A stretch of DNA of 64,000 nucleotides, taken from positions 248,001 through 312,000 of the forward strand of contig NZNT01000015.1 of assembly GCA_002695005.1 (NCBI GenBank). The letters run 5' to 3'. The notes beneath the pieces are model-generated. The model made no database searches and was not told the origin of the DNA. It worked only from the letters and a program-made list of their open reading frames with translations. The stretch is from Maritimibacter sp. (GTDB lineage: Bacteria; Pseudomonadota; Alphaproteobacteria; Rhodobacterales; Rhodobacteraceae). A program made the position numbers and the translations under genes. Shown piece after piece: positions 55,553 through 64,000 of this stretch (positions within the stretch are counted from its first letter, which is position 1; every line of letters starts with the position of its first letter).

Positions 55553-57496
55553 TCACGGTCGCGGGCGCGGCGGCGGGCGCAGGATTTCGCGCGTGATGTC
55601 GAGCGCGCCCAGGAGAAGTGCGGTGCGGGTCGGGGCGGCGAGGTAAAGCGTCTCCCAACGCGGGGCGAAAGCGCTCTTGAACTGGCGCAGTCCGCGGGCA
55701 CCGCTGGCCCGGTCGAGCAGAGCGCGAAGGCCCGTGAACAGGCGCGGCTCGCCCGGCACGTTCTGCGTGGGCACAGCGGCGAGGGACACGCGAGGGATAT
55801 GTGCTGCGTGCGCCGCCGCGATCGCATGCGTGACAAGCATGTACATGATCCCGTCGGGCGCGTCCGGGTCCTGCCGCATGAGGTCGAGCGTGTGTTCGTG
55901 ACGGTTGGCATGGAGCGTGATGAACCCCCTGAGCCGCCCCTCCGGATCATGGGCGAGACAGATCGCCGCCCGGGACAGGGTAGCCGGATTCCAGACTCCC
56001 ATCGAAAAGCCGCGCTCGCCGCCCCGGGCACCCGCCCAGACGTGGGCGAGAGCCTCCATCTCGTCGAGTGGCAGGGGCACCGGGTCGCCCGGCGCGATGG
56101 TGGTGACGGTGAGTCCTGCGGCTTCGGCCTTGCGCAGTTTTCGTCTGAGTTGCCGTCGATCCGCCCCGGTGGTCGAGAACGTGGCCGGCGTCAGAAACGC
56201 TTCCCGCGCGATGGGGAGCAGCGCCCAGTCCGTGCGACGGGCGAATACGGCAAGACGGGCGCCGCATTTGTAGATAACCGGGGCGGTCAGGGTCGCGCGC
56301 GCGCGGTCGCGCAGTCCCTCGAACACCTCCCCGACCCGCGAGTCGCGGGTCAGCGGATCACCCAGCATGATGAGCGACTGGCCCGAGCGGGCCACCAGAG
56401 CGGTTGGCCAGGCGCGGCTGTTGGACAACAGATCAAACCGCCCGTGTCTCAGGAGCGCGGATTCGGCGCGGGGCGCGGTATCCAGCGCAGCTTCGACCAT
56501 GAGCGGCAGGTTGCGCGGGTCGACCTGTTCGAGTGCCGCATTCGCGGTTGCGGGCAGGGGCGGGCGCATGGGCGGACGGGCCAGAAGCACCGCGCCGATC
56601 AGGGCGGGCAGGGCGTAGTAGACTGCGCGGTAGGCGAGAACAGCGGCGAGCAGGGGTTCGGGCGATGTGGCCGGCAACAGCGCCAGCAGCGCGACCTCGA
56701 ACGGCCCGACTCCACCGGGGGTCGTCAGGACCAGCCCCGCGCCGAGAGCCAGAAGATAGGCCGCGACGAGTGGGCCGAACCCGATCTCGATCCCCGTAGG
56801 GAGCATCGTCCAGAGCACGGCGCCCGCCGCGACCGTATCGACCGTGGTGAACCCGAGGATAAGCACGATGGCTTTCAGTGGCGGGAGCGGCCAGCGGGCG
56901 AGCGGACCGGGCCGCCATACGCTCAATAAAATGCAGAGATAGGCCAGTATCAGAATGGCGACCGCGGCGGGGGTCGCGTACGGCACCGCGACGCCAAAGG
57001 TCAGGACAGACATGGCTGTGAGGACAGCCCACGCGGCGAAAAAGGACATCGTGACGATGGCCGAAATGCGCGTCGCGTCCAGCAGGCCGAGCCCCGGCAG
57101 CATTCGCCAGCGAACGAATGTGCCTGTGAGAGTGCCCATGCCCACGGTCTGGCCAACCGCGATGGCGGTCATTCCGCTGCGCGCGGCGCGGCGCGGGTCG
57201 GTGTCGCGGCCCACGAGCCGGTGGACGACCACGTCGTATTGCCCGAGCGCCCAGAAGCTGATCCCGGTCAAAACGATGCCGAGCGCCCATCGTACCGGCC
57301 CGACCGTGCCCAGACTCGCCCGGATGTGGGCGAGGTCGAGTTCCGCGATCCGGTCGCGCAAGAGCAGAGCGAGCACCCCGAACACGACAAGAGGCGTGAT
57401 CTGGCGCAGGAGCACAGCCCGCCCGACACGTCCGCGTTCCATAGGTGCGCTCCGGTGTCCCGGATCGATCCGTGTCCTCATGCCGCTCGCCCTCAT
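55553..57496 (-). CDS. MprF-like phosphatidylglycerol lysyltransferase/flippase domain protein
   Basis: The 647-residue membrane protein has about eight N-terminal helices of the LPG flippase type (including TVGMGTLTGTFVRW and LVLTTPGGVGPFEVALLALL) and a soluble C-terminal DUF2156 domain (FDLLSNSRAWPTALVARSGQ, then GERGFSMGVWNPATLSRAAI). MprF adds an amino acid such as lysine or alanine to phosphatidylglycerol and flips it, changing surface charge. The family often has 14 helices; this one is shorter in the membrane part. Starts at 57496, 57481 or 57442 are possible. Confidence 0.88.
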   Translation of the reverse strand: MRASGMRTRIDPGHRSAPMERGRVGRAVLLRQITPLVVFGVLALLLRDRIAELDLAHIRASLGTVGPVRWALGIVLTGISFWALGQYDVVVHRLVGRDTDPRRAARSGMTAIAVGQTVGMGTLTGTFVRWRMLPGLGLLDATRISAIVTMSFFAAWAVLTAMSVLTFGVAVPYATPAAVAILILAYLCILLSVWRPGPLARWPLPPLKAIVLILGFTTVDTVAAGAVLWTMLPTGIEIGFGPLVAAYLLALGAGLVLTTPGGVGPFEVALLALLPATSPEPLLAAVLAYRAVYYALPALIGAVLLARPPMRPPLPATANAALEQVDPRNLPLMVEAALDTAPRAESALLRHGRFDLLSNSRAWPTALVARSGQSLIMLGDPLTRDSRVGEVFEGLRDRARATLTAPVIYKCGARLAVFARRTDWALLPIAREAFLTPATFSTTGADRRQLRRKLRKAEAAGLTVTTIAPGDPVPLPLDEMEALAHVWAGARGGERGFSMGVWNPATLSRAAICLAHDPEGRLRGFITLHANRHEHTLDLMRQDPDAPDGIMYMLVTHAIAAAHAAHIPRVSLAAVPTQNVPGEPRLFTGLRALLDRASGARGLRQFKSAFAPRWETLYLAAPTRTALLLGALDITREILRPPPRPRP

Positions 57497-57594
57497 CTTG
57501 CGGGGCGAACCTAGGCCACGCGCTCATAAGGCGCGGTTAACAGCTTGAATTGATCGCATATGGCGCAGTGGCCCCCCGCCAATCGGGAAGATGA

Positions 57595-58404
57595 TCAACG
57601 CGCTTGCGGCAAGACCGCCTCGCCATGCGGGGTCTGGTAGTCGTCCATGAACATCAGGAAGTCGCAGATGAACGGCTGGATGTGACCAGGCTGCTCGGCA
57701 TGGAGGCTGTGGCAGCCATAGGGGACGATTCCAAGATGCGCGTGGGGAATGGCGCGGGCGAGGGTGATCGTCTCTTCGACCGAGACGAGGTGGTCGTGTT
57801 CACCACCGAGGACGAGCGTCTGGCAGCGGATACGTTCCACCCGGTCGCCGGGATAATTGCCGTCGCTCACGTCGCGCCACATGCCCGCGACCTGTGTGAA
57901 GAAGCGGTCGAAATCCGGCTCGGGGTTGGTCGCCTCGTAGTCTGACACGGCGGCGGGCGACTTGTGCCGGTAAAGGTCCGGGGTCATCCGCCCGATATGG
58001 GTTTCCAATACAGAAGGGCGGGGGCGCCAGGCGCGTCCGGCCAGCGAGATGACGCCGCTGATCGGCACCCGGCCACGCGCGGCGACCTCGAGCGCGGCGG
58101 TGGCACCATCGGAATGGCCCAGAAGCACGGGACGGTCGAGGTCCAGCTCCTGGATGACATATTCGATATCGTCGGCGAGTTGCGGATAGCTCAGCGGCCG
58201 TTTGCCCAGCGTCGATCGCCCGTGCCCCCGCAGATCGAGGAACACGCAACAGAATTCGTCGAGACCCGGGAGCAGGTCTTCGAACTCGGCAAGGCTTCCG
58301 GCCCCGCCATGCAGAAACAGGATCGGCCGGGCGTCGGGATCGCCCATCGTCTGGACGTGTAACGCGGCGCCGCCGACATGAATCTTCATGCCCTTGGTAT
58401 GCAT
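57595..58404 (-). CDS. Alpha/beta hydrolase
   Basis: The 269-residue protein has the oxyanion region LFLHGGAGSLAEF, the nucleophile elbow LLGHSDGATAA (serine), the acid near LVLGGEHDHLVS and the late catalytic histidine in PYGCHSLHAEQPGH. It has no signal peptide. The substrate is unknown; the pattern is that of many small-ester or C-C bond hydrolases. GGAGAGAGAC precedes the ATG at 58404. Confidence 0.88.
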   Translation of the reverse strand: MHTKGMKIHVGGAALHVQTMGDPDARPILFLHGGAGSLAEFEDLLPGLDEFCCVFLDLRGHGRSTLGKRPLSYPQLADDIEYVIQELDLDRPVLLGHSDGATAALEVAARGRVPISGVISLAGRAWRPRPSVLETHIGRMTPDLYRHKSPAAVSDYEATNPEPDFDRFFTQVAGMWRDVSDGNYPGDRVERIRCQTLVLGGEHDHLVSVEETITLARAIPHAHLGIVPYGCHSLHAEQPGHIQPFICDFLMFMDDYQTPHGEAVLPQAR

Positions 58405-58486
58405 TGTCTCTCTCCAGTTTGGTTGGAGCGACAACGCGCGTCTGCCGCGCATGTTTCCGATTATCCCGTTGAAATCGGCGCATAAA

Positions 58487-58523
58487 TGCCGAAAGGCACC
58501 CTGTTTCAGGATGCCTTTCGGCA
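58487..58523. terminator. Terminator between zeta-subunit gene and hydrolase
   Basis: A perfect 12-base stem TGCCGAAAGGCA/TGCCTTTCGGCA with a 13-base loop lies 25 bases after the zeta gene's stop. On the minus strand it is followed by ATTTATG, on the plus strand by AAGTTTTC, so it is a moderate terminator. Confidence 0.65.
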
Positions 58524-58547
58524 AGTTTTCACCTAATTATTAAGGGC

Positions 58548-58862
58548 TTAGACTTCGCCCATCAGCTGCGCTTTCGCCTCGGCCAGCAGGGCCACGCGTT
58601 GGGCGCGGATTTCGTCGGCCGAGCTCTTGTCGCCAAGATCGCCCGCCACCTTGCGCACAACGTCTTCGTGCCCAGCTTCTTCGAAATCGGCCTTGATCAC
58701 GGCGGTGATGTAAGCGTTCAGCTCTTCACCGCTCTTGCCCATCAGCCCGGCTGCCCAGATCGCGAGCAGCTTGTTCGCGCGGGCCTCGGCCTTGAACTTC
58801 ATTTCCTCGTCGTGAGCGTACTTGTTCTCAAAAGCGGATTCGCGATCGTCGAAAGTGGTCAT
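58548..58862 (-). CDS. F1-ATPase inhibitor zeta subunit (DUF1476)
   Basis: The 104-residue protein begins [20 protein letters not shown], the head of the Paracoccus denitrificans zeta subunit that blocks ATP hydrolysis by F1 through its N-terminal inhibitory helix. The rest ([20 protein letters not shown] and [18 protein letters not shown]) matches the four-helix DUF1476 fold. It acts in the cytoplasm on the ATP synthase, preventing ATP loss when the proton gradient falls. It is a single gene divergent from purC by about 150 bases. Confidence 0.9.
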   Translation of the reverse strand: MTTFDDRESAFENKYAHDEEMKFKAEARANKLLAIWAAGLMGKSGEELNAYITAVIKADFEEAGHEDVVRKVAGDLGDKSSADEIRAQRVALLAEAKAQLMGEV

Positions 58863-59016
58863 GTTCCCGTGGTCCCAGCTAGAGCCTGTTTCCACTCCAT
58901 ATGCCCCCTCAAACGGCCTGCCGCAACCCCTGCGCATCCTTGCGGGGCTTGGGGCAATCGACTATAGCGCGGGAATTGGCGGGCGTTTTGCCGGCCGCGG
59001 GAAAGGCTCACGTTTC

Positions 59017-59778
59017 ATGGCACGACGCAAGAAGCTCTACGAGGGCAAGGCCAAGGTTCTTTATGAAGGCCCGGAACCCGGGACGCTCGTTCAGTACTTC
59101 AAGGACGATGCGACCGCCTTCAACGCACAGAAAAGGGACGTGATCGAAGGCAAGGGTGTGCTGAACAACCGGCTGTCCGAGTTCTTCATGACCGGCCTCA
59201 CCGCGATCGGCGTGCCCAACCACTTCATCAAGCGGCTGAACATGCGTGAGCAGCTCATCCGGCAGGTGGAGATCGTGCCGCTCGAGATCATCGTGCGCAA
59301 CTTTGCCGCAGGGTCGATGGCCAAGCGTCTCGGGCTCGAAGAGGGCATGGCACTGCCGCGTCCCATCGTGGAGTTCTCCTACAAGGACGACGCGCTCGGC
59401 GATCCGCTGGTGCCCGAGGAATACATCATCGCTTTCGGCTGGGCCACGCAGCAGGACCTCGACGACATCGTCGCGCTAGCCCTGCGGGTCAACGATTTCA
59501 TGTCCGGCGTGATGCATGGCGTGGGCATCAAGCTCGTCGACTTCAAGATCGAGGTCGGGCGCGTCTGGGACAACGATTTCATGCGCCTCATCGTCGCCGA
59601 CGAGATCAGCCCGGACAGTTGCCGGCTGTGGGACATGGACACCGGCCAGAAGCTCGACAAGGACGTGTTCCGCCAGGATCTCGGCAACCTGTCCGATGCC
59701 TATACCGAAGTGGCGCGGCGGCTGGGTGTTCTGCCCACCAACGTGACCCACGCGACCAAGCCGACGCTGATCAACTGA
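59017..59778 (+). CDS. purC: SAICAR synthetase
   Basis: PurC joins aspartate to CAIR with ATP. The 253-residue protein shows [27 protein letters not shown], the signature [19 protein letters not shown] and [10 protein letters not shown], with [13 protein letters not shown]. The ATG at 59017 is chosen as family start over a longer frame; AAAGG is the only upstream ribosome-site match. purS follows 14 bases later. Confidence 0.97.
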   Translation: MARRKKLYEGKAKVLYEGPEPGTLVQYFKDDATAFNAQKRDVIEGKGVLNNRLSEFFMTGLTAIGVPNHFIKRLNMREQLIRQVEIVPLEIIVRNFAAGSMAKRLGLEEGMALPRPIVEFSYKDDALGDPLVPEEYIIAFGWATQQDLDDIVALALRVNDFMSGVMHGVGIKLVDFKIEVGRVWDNDFMRLIVADEISPDSCRLWDMDTGQKLDKDVFRQDLGNLSDAYTEVARRLGVLPTNVTHATKPTLIN

Positions 59779-59792
59779 AAGGAGCCGCCGCG

Positions 59793-60023
59793 ATGAAAGT
59801 GCGCGTTGACGTGATGCTGAAAAACGGTGTTCTCGACCCGCAGGGGGAGGCGGTGCGCCATGCGCTCGGCAGTCTCGGCTTCGACGGGGTCGATGGCGTG
59901 CGGCAGGGCAAGGTGATCGAGCTCGACGTGGCCGAGGGCACGACCGAGGACACGGTGCGCGACATGTGCGAGCGGCTTCTGGCCAACACGGTGATCGAGA
60001 GCTATCAGATCCACATGGGCTGA
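59793..60023 (+). CDS. purS: FGAM synthetase subunit PurS
   Basis: The 76-residue PurS bridges PurL and PurQ in the three-part FGAM synthetase. It has the family start KVRVDVMLKNGVLDPQGEA and IELDVAEGTTEDTV. GAAAGGAG lies before the ATG. A terminator follows, then a histidine kinase gene on the other strand before purQ, so purS and purQ are not in one transcript. Confidence 0.95.
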   Translation: MKVRVDVMLKNGVLDPQGEAVRHALGSLGFDGVDGVRQGKVIELDVAEGTTEDTVRDMCERLLANTVIESYQIHMG

Positions 60024-60045
60024 CAACGCCCTGACGAAGAAAGAT

Positions 60046-60072
60046 AAAAGCCGCTCCAACCGGGCGGCTTTT
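60046..60072. terminator. Terminator between purS and the histidine kinase gene
   Basis: AAAAGCCG pairs with CGGCTTTT around an 11-base loop, with A and T tails that suit both strands. It separates convergent purS and the kinase gene. Confidence 0.85.
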
Positions 60073-60077
60073 GTCTG

Positions 60078-61187
60078 TCAGGCGGGCGCGTCATCAATAG
60101 GGAATGTCAGGCGCGCGGCGGTTCCGGTCTCGTCCAGCCGGGGCTCCCACGATCCCGCGAGCTGGGCGACCGAGGCCTCGATCACGGCGAGACCGATGCC
60201 GCTGGTGTGCGAAATCGGGCCCATGCCCACCCCGTCGTCCGACAGTTCGATCACGACCGAGGCGTCGTTGCCGGCCTTTCCGGTGAAGCGCACCACGCCG
60301 GGGCGGTCGTTCGGGAAAGCGTGCTTGATCGAGTTCGACGCAAATTCGTTCAGGATCACCCCCACCGCCGAGGCTTGCTCCGCCGTCACCGCGCACCGCT
60401 CGAAATCCACCACGACCTGCACGTTCGGCGGGCTGGTGCCGTTCAGGATCGCGGCGACCTTCGAGGCGAAGTTGGCGAGGTCGACAACGTTCGTGGCCGA
60501 CGTCCGGTACAGCTGCTCATGCAACGCGGCCACCATCTCCACCCGCGCCTGCACCTGTTTGAGCGCCTCGCGCACATTGGGTTCCGTGGCCTTGCGGGCC
60601 TGAATCCGCGTGAGGGCCGAGATCGACTGGAGCGAGTTCTTCACCCGATGGTCGATCTCCTTGCGCAGGGTCTCGGCCTGCGCGAGCGTCTGTTTCAGTT
60701 CGAGCTGCGCCGTCACCTGTCTTGCCAGAACGACAAGCGTCTCGCGTTGCAGGTCCGTGAGCTTCCGCGGCACTTTGTCCACCGCACAGAGCGCGCCGAC
60801 CACATGGCCGCTCGACAGCCGGAGCGGTGCGCCGGCATAAAACCGGATGCCGTCCTCCTGGGTGACCAGCGGGTTACGCGCCGTGCGCAGATCCTGAGTC
60901 AGATCCTCGATCTCGATGAACTCTTCTTCCAGCACGACATAGGCACAGATAGAGCTTTCGAGGTTCGTCTCGCGCTCGTCGAAGCCCTGCGCGGACTTGA
61001 ACCACTGCCGGTGGCGGTCCACGAGCGATACCATCGAGGCGGGCACTTCGCACATCCGGCAGACGAAAGCCGTGATATCATCGAATCCGGCTTCCGGATC
61101 GGTGTCGAGCACGTCGAGGGCCCGGAGAGCGGCAAGCCGGTCTTCATTTCGCGCCGGGACGGGCGGGAGAGGGGGGCGGTCGGGCAT
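60078..61187 (-). CDS. GAF-domain sensor histidine kinase (HisKA_2 type)
   Basis: The 369-residue cytosolic kinase has an N-terminal GAF domain (about 15-165, with SLVDRHRQWFKSAQGF and FYAGAPLRLSSGHVVGALC) and a HisKA_2/HWE-like catalytic part: phospho-histidine in EIDHRVKNSLQS, N box ILNEFASNSIKHAF and G1 SDDGVGMGP, with GIGLAVIEASVAQLAG. Such kinases often act in stress or light signalling with the general stress response. No response regulator is adjacent. The start is uncertain (ATG 61187 or TTG 61205); neither has a good ribosome site. Confidence 0.9.
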   Translation of the reverse strand: MPDRPPLPPVPARNEDRLAALRALDVLDTDPEAGFDDITAFVCRMCEVPASMVSLVDRHRQWFKSAQGFDERETNLESSICAYVVLEEEFIEIEDLTQDLRTARNPLVTQEDGIRFYAGAPLRLSSGHVVGALCAVDKVPRKLTDLQRETLVVLARQVTAQLELKQTLAQAETLRKEIDHRVKNSLQSISALTRIQARKATEPNVREALKQVQARVEMVAALHEQLYRTSATNVVDLANFASKVAAILNGTSPPNVQVVVDFERCAVTAEQASAVGVILNEFASNSIKHAFPNDRPGVVRFTGKAGNDASVVIELSDDGVGMGPISHTSGIGLAVIEASVAQLAGSWEPRLDETGTAARLTFPIDDAPA

Positions 61188-61343
61188 GAAGGGAGTGCGG
61201 TCCAATATCGTGTCGCGAATTAGGTTAGTGGCTTAATATGCATCTGACAAATGGTAAATGAGACTCTTGGTTCGAGCCCCTCGCTTGACCCCGCATGTCC
61301 CCGCGTCTAAAGCACGGCTCAAGCGCCACCGAGGGAGTTCCCC

Positions 61344-62012
61344 ATGAAAGCCGCCGTCCTCGTTTTCCCCGGATCGAACTGCGACCGCGACATGGCCGTG
61401 GCTTTTGAGCGCGCCGGAGCGCAGGTCTCGATGGTCTGGCACAAGGACACGGCGCTCCCGTCGGACGTGGACATCGTGGGCGTGCCCGGCGGCTTTTCCT
61501 TCGGCGATTACCTGCGCTGCGGCGCCATCGCGGCCAAGTCGCCGATCTCGGCCTCGCTCAAGGCCCATGCGGACCGGGGCGGCTATGTGCTGGGTGTCTG
61601 CAACGGGTTTCAGGTGCTGACCGAGACCGGCCTCCTGCCGGGGGCGCTGATGCGGAACGCGAACCTCAAGTTCGTCTGCAAGGCCCTTGATTTGAAAGTG
61701 GAAACCTCGCAGTCGGATTTCACGAACGGCTACAACGCGGGCGACATCGTCACCATCCCCGTGGCGCATCATGACGGCAACTACTCGGTGGATGACGAAA
61801 CGCTCTCGCGCTTGCGGGGCGAGGACCGGATCGCTTTCACCTATGCACAGAACCCCAATGGCTCGACCGCCGATATCGCTGGCGTGCTGTCGGAAAACCG
61901 CCGGGTGCTGGGCATGATGCCGCATCCCGAACGTGCGGTGGATGACGGTCACGGCGGCACCGACGGGGTGGCAATGTTCCGCTCGCTCGTGGCCTCTCTC
62001 GAAACCGCCTGA
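61344..62012 (+). CDS. purQ: FGAM synthetase glutaminase subunit PurQ
   Basis: PurQ releases ammonia from glutamine for the PurL active site. The 222-residue class I amidotransferase has the nucleophile in [12 protein letters not shown], the His/Glu pair in [11 protein letters not shown], and the start [19 protein letters not shown] lies before the ATG. It is separated from purS by an oppositely oriented kinase gene, and dctB follows 36 bases later. Confidence 0.97.
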   Translation: MKAAVLVFPGSNCDRDMAVAFERAGAQVSMVWHKDTALPSDVDIVGVPGGFSFGDYLRCGAIAAKSPISASLKAHADRGGYVLGVCNGFQVLTETGLLPGALMRNANLKFVCKALDLKVETSQSDFTNGYNAGDIVTIPVAHHDGNYSVDDETLSRLRGEDRIAFTYAQNPNGSTADIAGVLSENRRVLGMMPHPERAVDDGHGGTDGVAMFRSLVASLETA

Positions 62013-62048
62013 CTTGAGCGTGCGCCCGCCGGGGCGTAAAACCGGTCC

Positions 62049-63839
62049 ATGACGGATACGGACACCCACGGCGACGGGCATCGCCCGCCACGCTCGCCTG
62101 CCTTCGGCCTCGTGGGCCGGGTGCTGCTTGTCCTGTTCATCGCGGCGGCCATCGCGGTCGTCTGGGTGTCAAACACATGGCTCACCCAGCGCTATACCGA
62201 GAGCACGCGCTCGAAGGCGGAACTGCGCATCGCGCTCTACACCGGCAACCTGATATCCGAGCTTCAGCGCAACTCGGTCGTGCCGCTTCTTCTGTCGCGC
62301 GATCCGGCCTTCATCTCGGCGCTCAGTTCCGAGGATTTCGTGAATTCGTCGCAACGGCTGATTTCCTACCGGGACGAAATCGGGGCGCAGTCGCTGCTCC
62401 TGCTCGACCAGACCGGGCGGGCCGTGGCGGCGACGGATCGCGAGCGGCTGGGGTCAAACCACCGCTCGTCCCCGTATTTCGTCAACGCCTTGCGGTCCTC
62501 CGATACCGTCTTCACCACAGCCGAAACAGACCCCGGCGGCTTCGATTTCACTTATGCGCGCAAGATCCTGAACGGCGGCGAGCTGATCGGCGTGATCGTC
62601 GTTGTTGTGGACCTCGAGAAATTTGAGCAGAGCTGGGCCGGCATTTCCGATGCGGTTTATGTCACCGACAGCGAAGGCCGCGTGATCCTGACCACCGAGC
62701 CGCGCTGGCGGGGCCTTGCGGAGGCCGAGGCGATGGAAACGCTGCCGCCCCCTTCGGCCATCGAACGCGCGCTGGAGCGCACAGCGGAATGGGCCGCGCT
62801 GCCCTCCGAGGCCTTCTTCGCGGGCGACGACGTGATCCGTCAGACCGCGCGCATCCCGTTCCAGGGCTGGCAGATGACCAGCTTCACCACCTACGCCTCG
62901 GTGCGCGAACGAGTGAACGGTGTGCTCGCGCTCGAAATCATGGCCTTCGCCATCCTGCTGACCGCGGGGTTCTATGTCGTGAGCCGCCGGGCCACGACCG
63001 CGAGCCGGTTTTTCCAGCTCGAAAGCGCCGAACTGCGCCAGCTCAACACCGCGCTTCAACGCGAAGTGGCCGAGCGTCAGAAAGCCGAAAAGAACCTTCA
63101 GGTCGCCGAACAGACGCTGGCCCAGTCCTCGAAACTCGCCGCCCTCGGCGAAATGTCGGCGGCGGTGAGCCACGAACTCAATCAGCCGCTCGCGGCGATG
63201 AAAACTTACCTCGCCGGAGCCAAACTCCTGCTTCAACGGAAGCGGCCCGAGGAGGCGCTATCCTCCTTCCAGCGCATCGACGACCTGATCGAGCGGATGG
63301 GGCTCATCACCAAGCAGCTCAAATCCTATGCCCGAAAGGGCGGAGATGCCTTTCAGCCGATGGATGTGCGGACCTCGGTGTCGATGGCGCTCTCCATGAT
63401 GGAGCCGCAGCTCAAACGCCGGCAGGTGCGCATCACCCGCAACGTGCCGCGCGAGCCGGTGATGATCATGGGCGACAACGTCCGGTTAGAGCAGGTGCTC
63501 ATCAACCTCCTGCGCAATGCCATCGACGCGACCAAGTCCTCGGACGACCCGCAGGTGGACATTCTGCTCACAGGGGGGGAACAAGTTGTCATCTCCGTGC
63601 GTGATAACGGGCCGGGTGTCGAAGACCTCGATCAACTGTTCGAGCCGTTCTACACAACCAAGGCGCCCGGGGACGGGGTCGGACTGGGTCTGGCCATTTC
63701 CTCGGGCATCGTCAACGACTTCGGCGGGCGCCTCACAGCGCGAAATGGAACCGCCGGGGGGGCTGTATTCGAGGTGGAACTACCTATCTTGAAAGAAGCA
63801 ACGACAAACAAAACGACGGGCGCAGAAGCCGCGGAATAA
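62049..63839 (+). CDS. dctB: DctB-type sensor histidine kinase
   Basis: DctB-type kinases sense C4-dicarboxylates in the periplasm and phosphorylate DctD. The 596-residue protein has a first transmembrane helix (LLVLFIAAAIAVVWVSNTW), a periplasmic double-Cache region (about 50-300), a second helix (ALEIMAFAILLTAGFYVV), a coiled coil, HisKA with the phospho-histidine in MSAAVSHELNQPLAAMK, and HATPase with NLLRNAIDATK, VRDNGPGV and DGVGLGLAIS. A partial DctD-like regulator follows. The ligand is inferred only from family resemblance; no dctPQM genes are visible. Confidence 0.9.
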   Translation: MTDTDTHGDGHRPPRSPAFGLVGRVLLVLFIAAAIAVVWVSNTWLTQRYTESTRSKAELRIALYTGNLISELQRNSVVPLLLSRDPAFISALSSEDFVNSSQRLISYRDEIGAQSLLLLDQTGRAVAATDRERLGSNHRSSPYFVNALRSSDTVFTTAETDPGGFDFTYARKILNGGELIGVIVVVVDLEKFEQSWAGISDAVYVTDSEGRVILTTEPRWRGLAEAEAMETLPPPSAIERALERTAEWAALPSEAFFAGDDVIRQTARIPFQGWQMTSFTTYASVRERVNGVLALEIMAFAILLTAGFYVVSRRATTASRFFQLESAELRQLNTALQREVAERQKAEKNLQVAEQTLAQSSKLAALGEMSAAVSHELNQPLAAMKTYLAGAKLLLQRKRPEEALSSFQRIDDLIERMGLITKQLKSYARKGGDAFQPMDVRTSVSMALSMMEPQLKRRQVRITRNVPREPVMIMGDNVRLEQVLINLLRNAIDATKSSDDPQVDILLTGGEQVVISVRDNGPGVEDLDQLFEPFYTTKAPGDGVGLGLAISSGIVNDFGGRLTARNGTAGGAVFEVELPILKEATTNKTTGAEAAE

Positions 63840-63853
63840 ACGGCAAACGCCCG

Positions 63854-63879
63854 GCCGGACGGGATAGGTCCGGCTTTTT
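63854..63879 (+). terminator. Intrinsic terminator between dctB and the response-regulator gene
   Basis: GCCGGAC pairs with GTCCGGC around a seven-base loop and is followed directly by TTTTT, 15 bases after the dctB stop and 37 bases before the next start. It may reduce read-through into the regulator gene. Confidence 0.75.
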
Positions 63880-63915
63880 CAGGCCCGATAGGGGGGCCGG
63901 AGGGTACCAAGAAGA

Positions 63916-64000
63916 ATGGCACAGGCAATGAAAATCGCGATCGTCGATGACGAACAGGATATGCGCCAGTCGATAAGCCAATGGCTCGCGCTCTCCGGGT
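63916..64000 (+). CDS. dctD: Response regulator, DctD-like (5' part, cut by window edge)
   Basis: Only the first 28 codons are visible. They encode the start of a receiver domain, KIAIVDDEQDMRQSISQWL, with the paired acidic residues DDE. The position after dctB and this sequence suggest DctD, a sigma-54-dependent activator, but the ATPase and DNA-binding parts lie outside the window. Confidence 0.8.
   Translation, partial: MAQAMKIAIVDDEQDMRQSISQWLALSG

Overview
This is a GC-rich, densely coded chromosomal stretch that reads as core genome of a Rhodobacteraceae (roseobacter-type) alphaproteobacterium. The supporting signs are an E1-beta pyruvate dehydrogenase subunit with its own lipoyl domain, the DUF1476 zeta-type inhibitor of F1-ATPase, a LexA site of the GTTC-N7-GTTC type, an FnrL/CRP-like site, a split cobalamin-dependent methionine synthase, and paired MoxR/CoxE-like genes. 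I see no rRNA, CRISPR array, insertion sequence, integrase or phage gene, and no replication origin.

Layout. 1-500 is a gene-poor start with two terminators and a probable 22-residue membrane peptide behind a CRP/FNR-like site. 504-5335 (minus) holds a small membrane protein, pdhC-pdhB-pdhA and ftsB. 5455-13240 holds an AidB-like acyl-CoA dehydrogenase, class I aldolase, an SDR coupled to pgk, two tandem cyclophilins, a 28-residue membrane ORF, an acidic protein and a DUF3179 protein. 13313-19934 holds aconitase, a DUF1223 protein, a GST, a DMT exporter, and a cupin-TetR unit with a NemR-type operator. 19995-23909 holds an orphan fliG, three small secreted proteins sharing one cysteine motif, purB and a DUF6314 protein. 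24040-28820 holds bioY, an NYN-type RNase, dnaB, pyrE and pyrC.

29030-34921 is the most accessory-looking part: a tightly overlapping minus-strand operon of three related glycosyltransferases (one fused to a sulfotransferase-like domain), an FkbM methyltransferase and a sulfotransferase, probably making a sulfated or methylated surface glycan. 35186-44110 holds MoxR-VWA, a lipoprotein transglycosylase, a P450, a pqiAABC lipid-transport operon with PqiA split in two, and a DUF6635 protein. tRNA-Asn and a CAU tRNA with Ile2 features flank an MBL hydrolase. 45656-52356 holds purM-purN, rnd, sufE and runs of overlapping small membrane/YbjQ/DUF1638 genes.

52447-55488 places two parts of a split methionine synthase (corrinoid protein and homocysteine methyltransferase) around a radical-SAM gene that carries a LexA box overlapping its predicted -10 and start. 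The end holds an MprF-like enzyme, an alpha/beta hydrolase, the zeta subunit, purC-purS, a histidine kinase on the opposite strand, purQ, and the DctB/DctD-type two-component pair (DctD cut by the window edge). Purine synthesis is represented five times (purB, purM, purN, purC-S, purQ) and pyrimidine synthesis twice. Nearly all starts were moved to internal ATG/GTG/TTG codons with a visible Shine-Dalgarno sequence or family-typical N-terminus.
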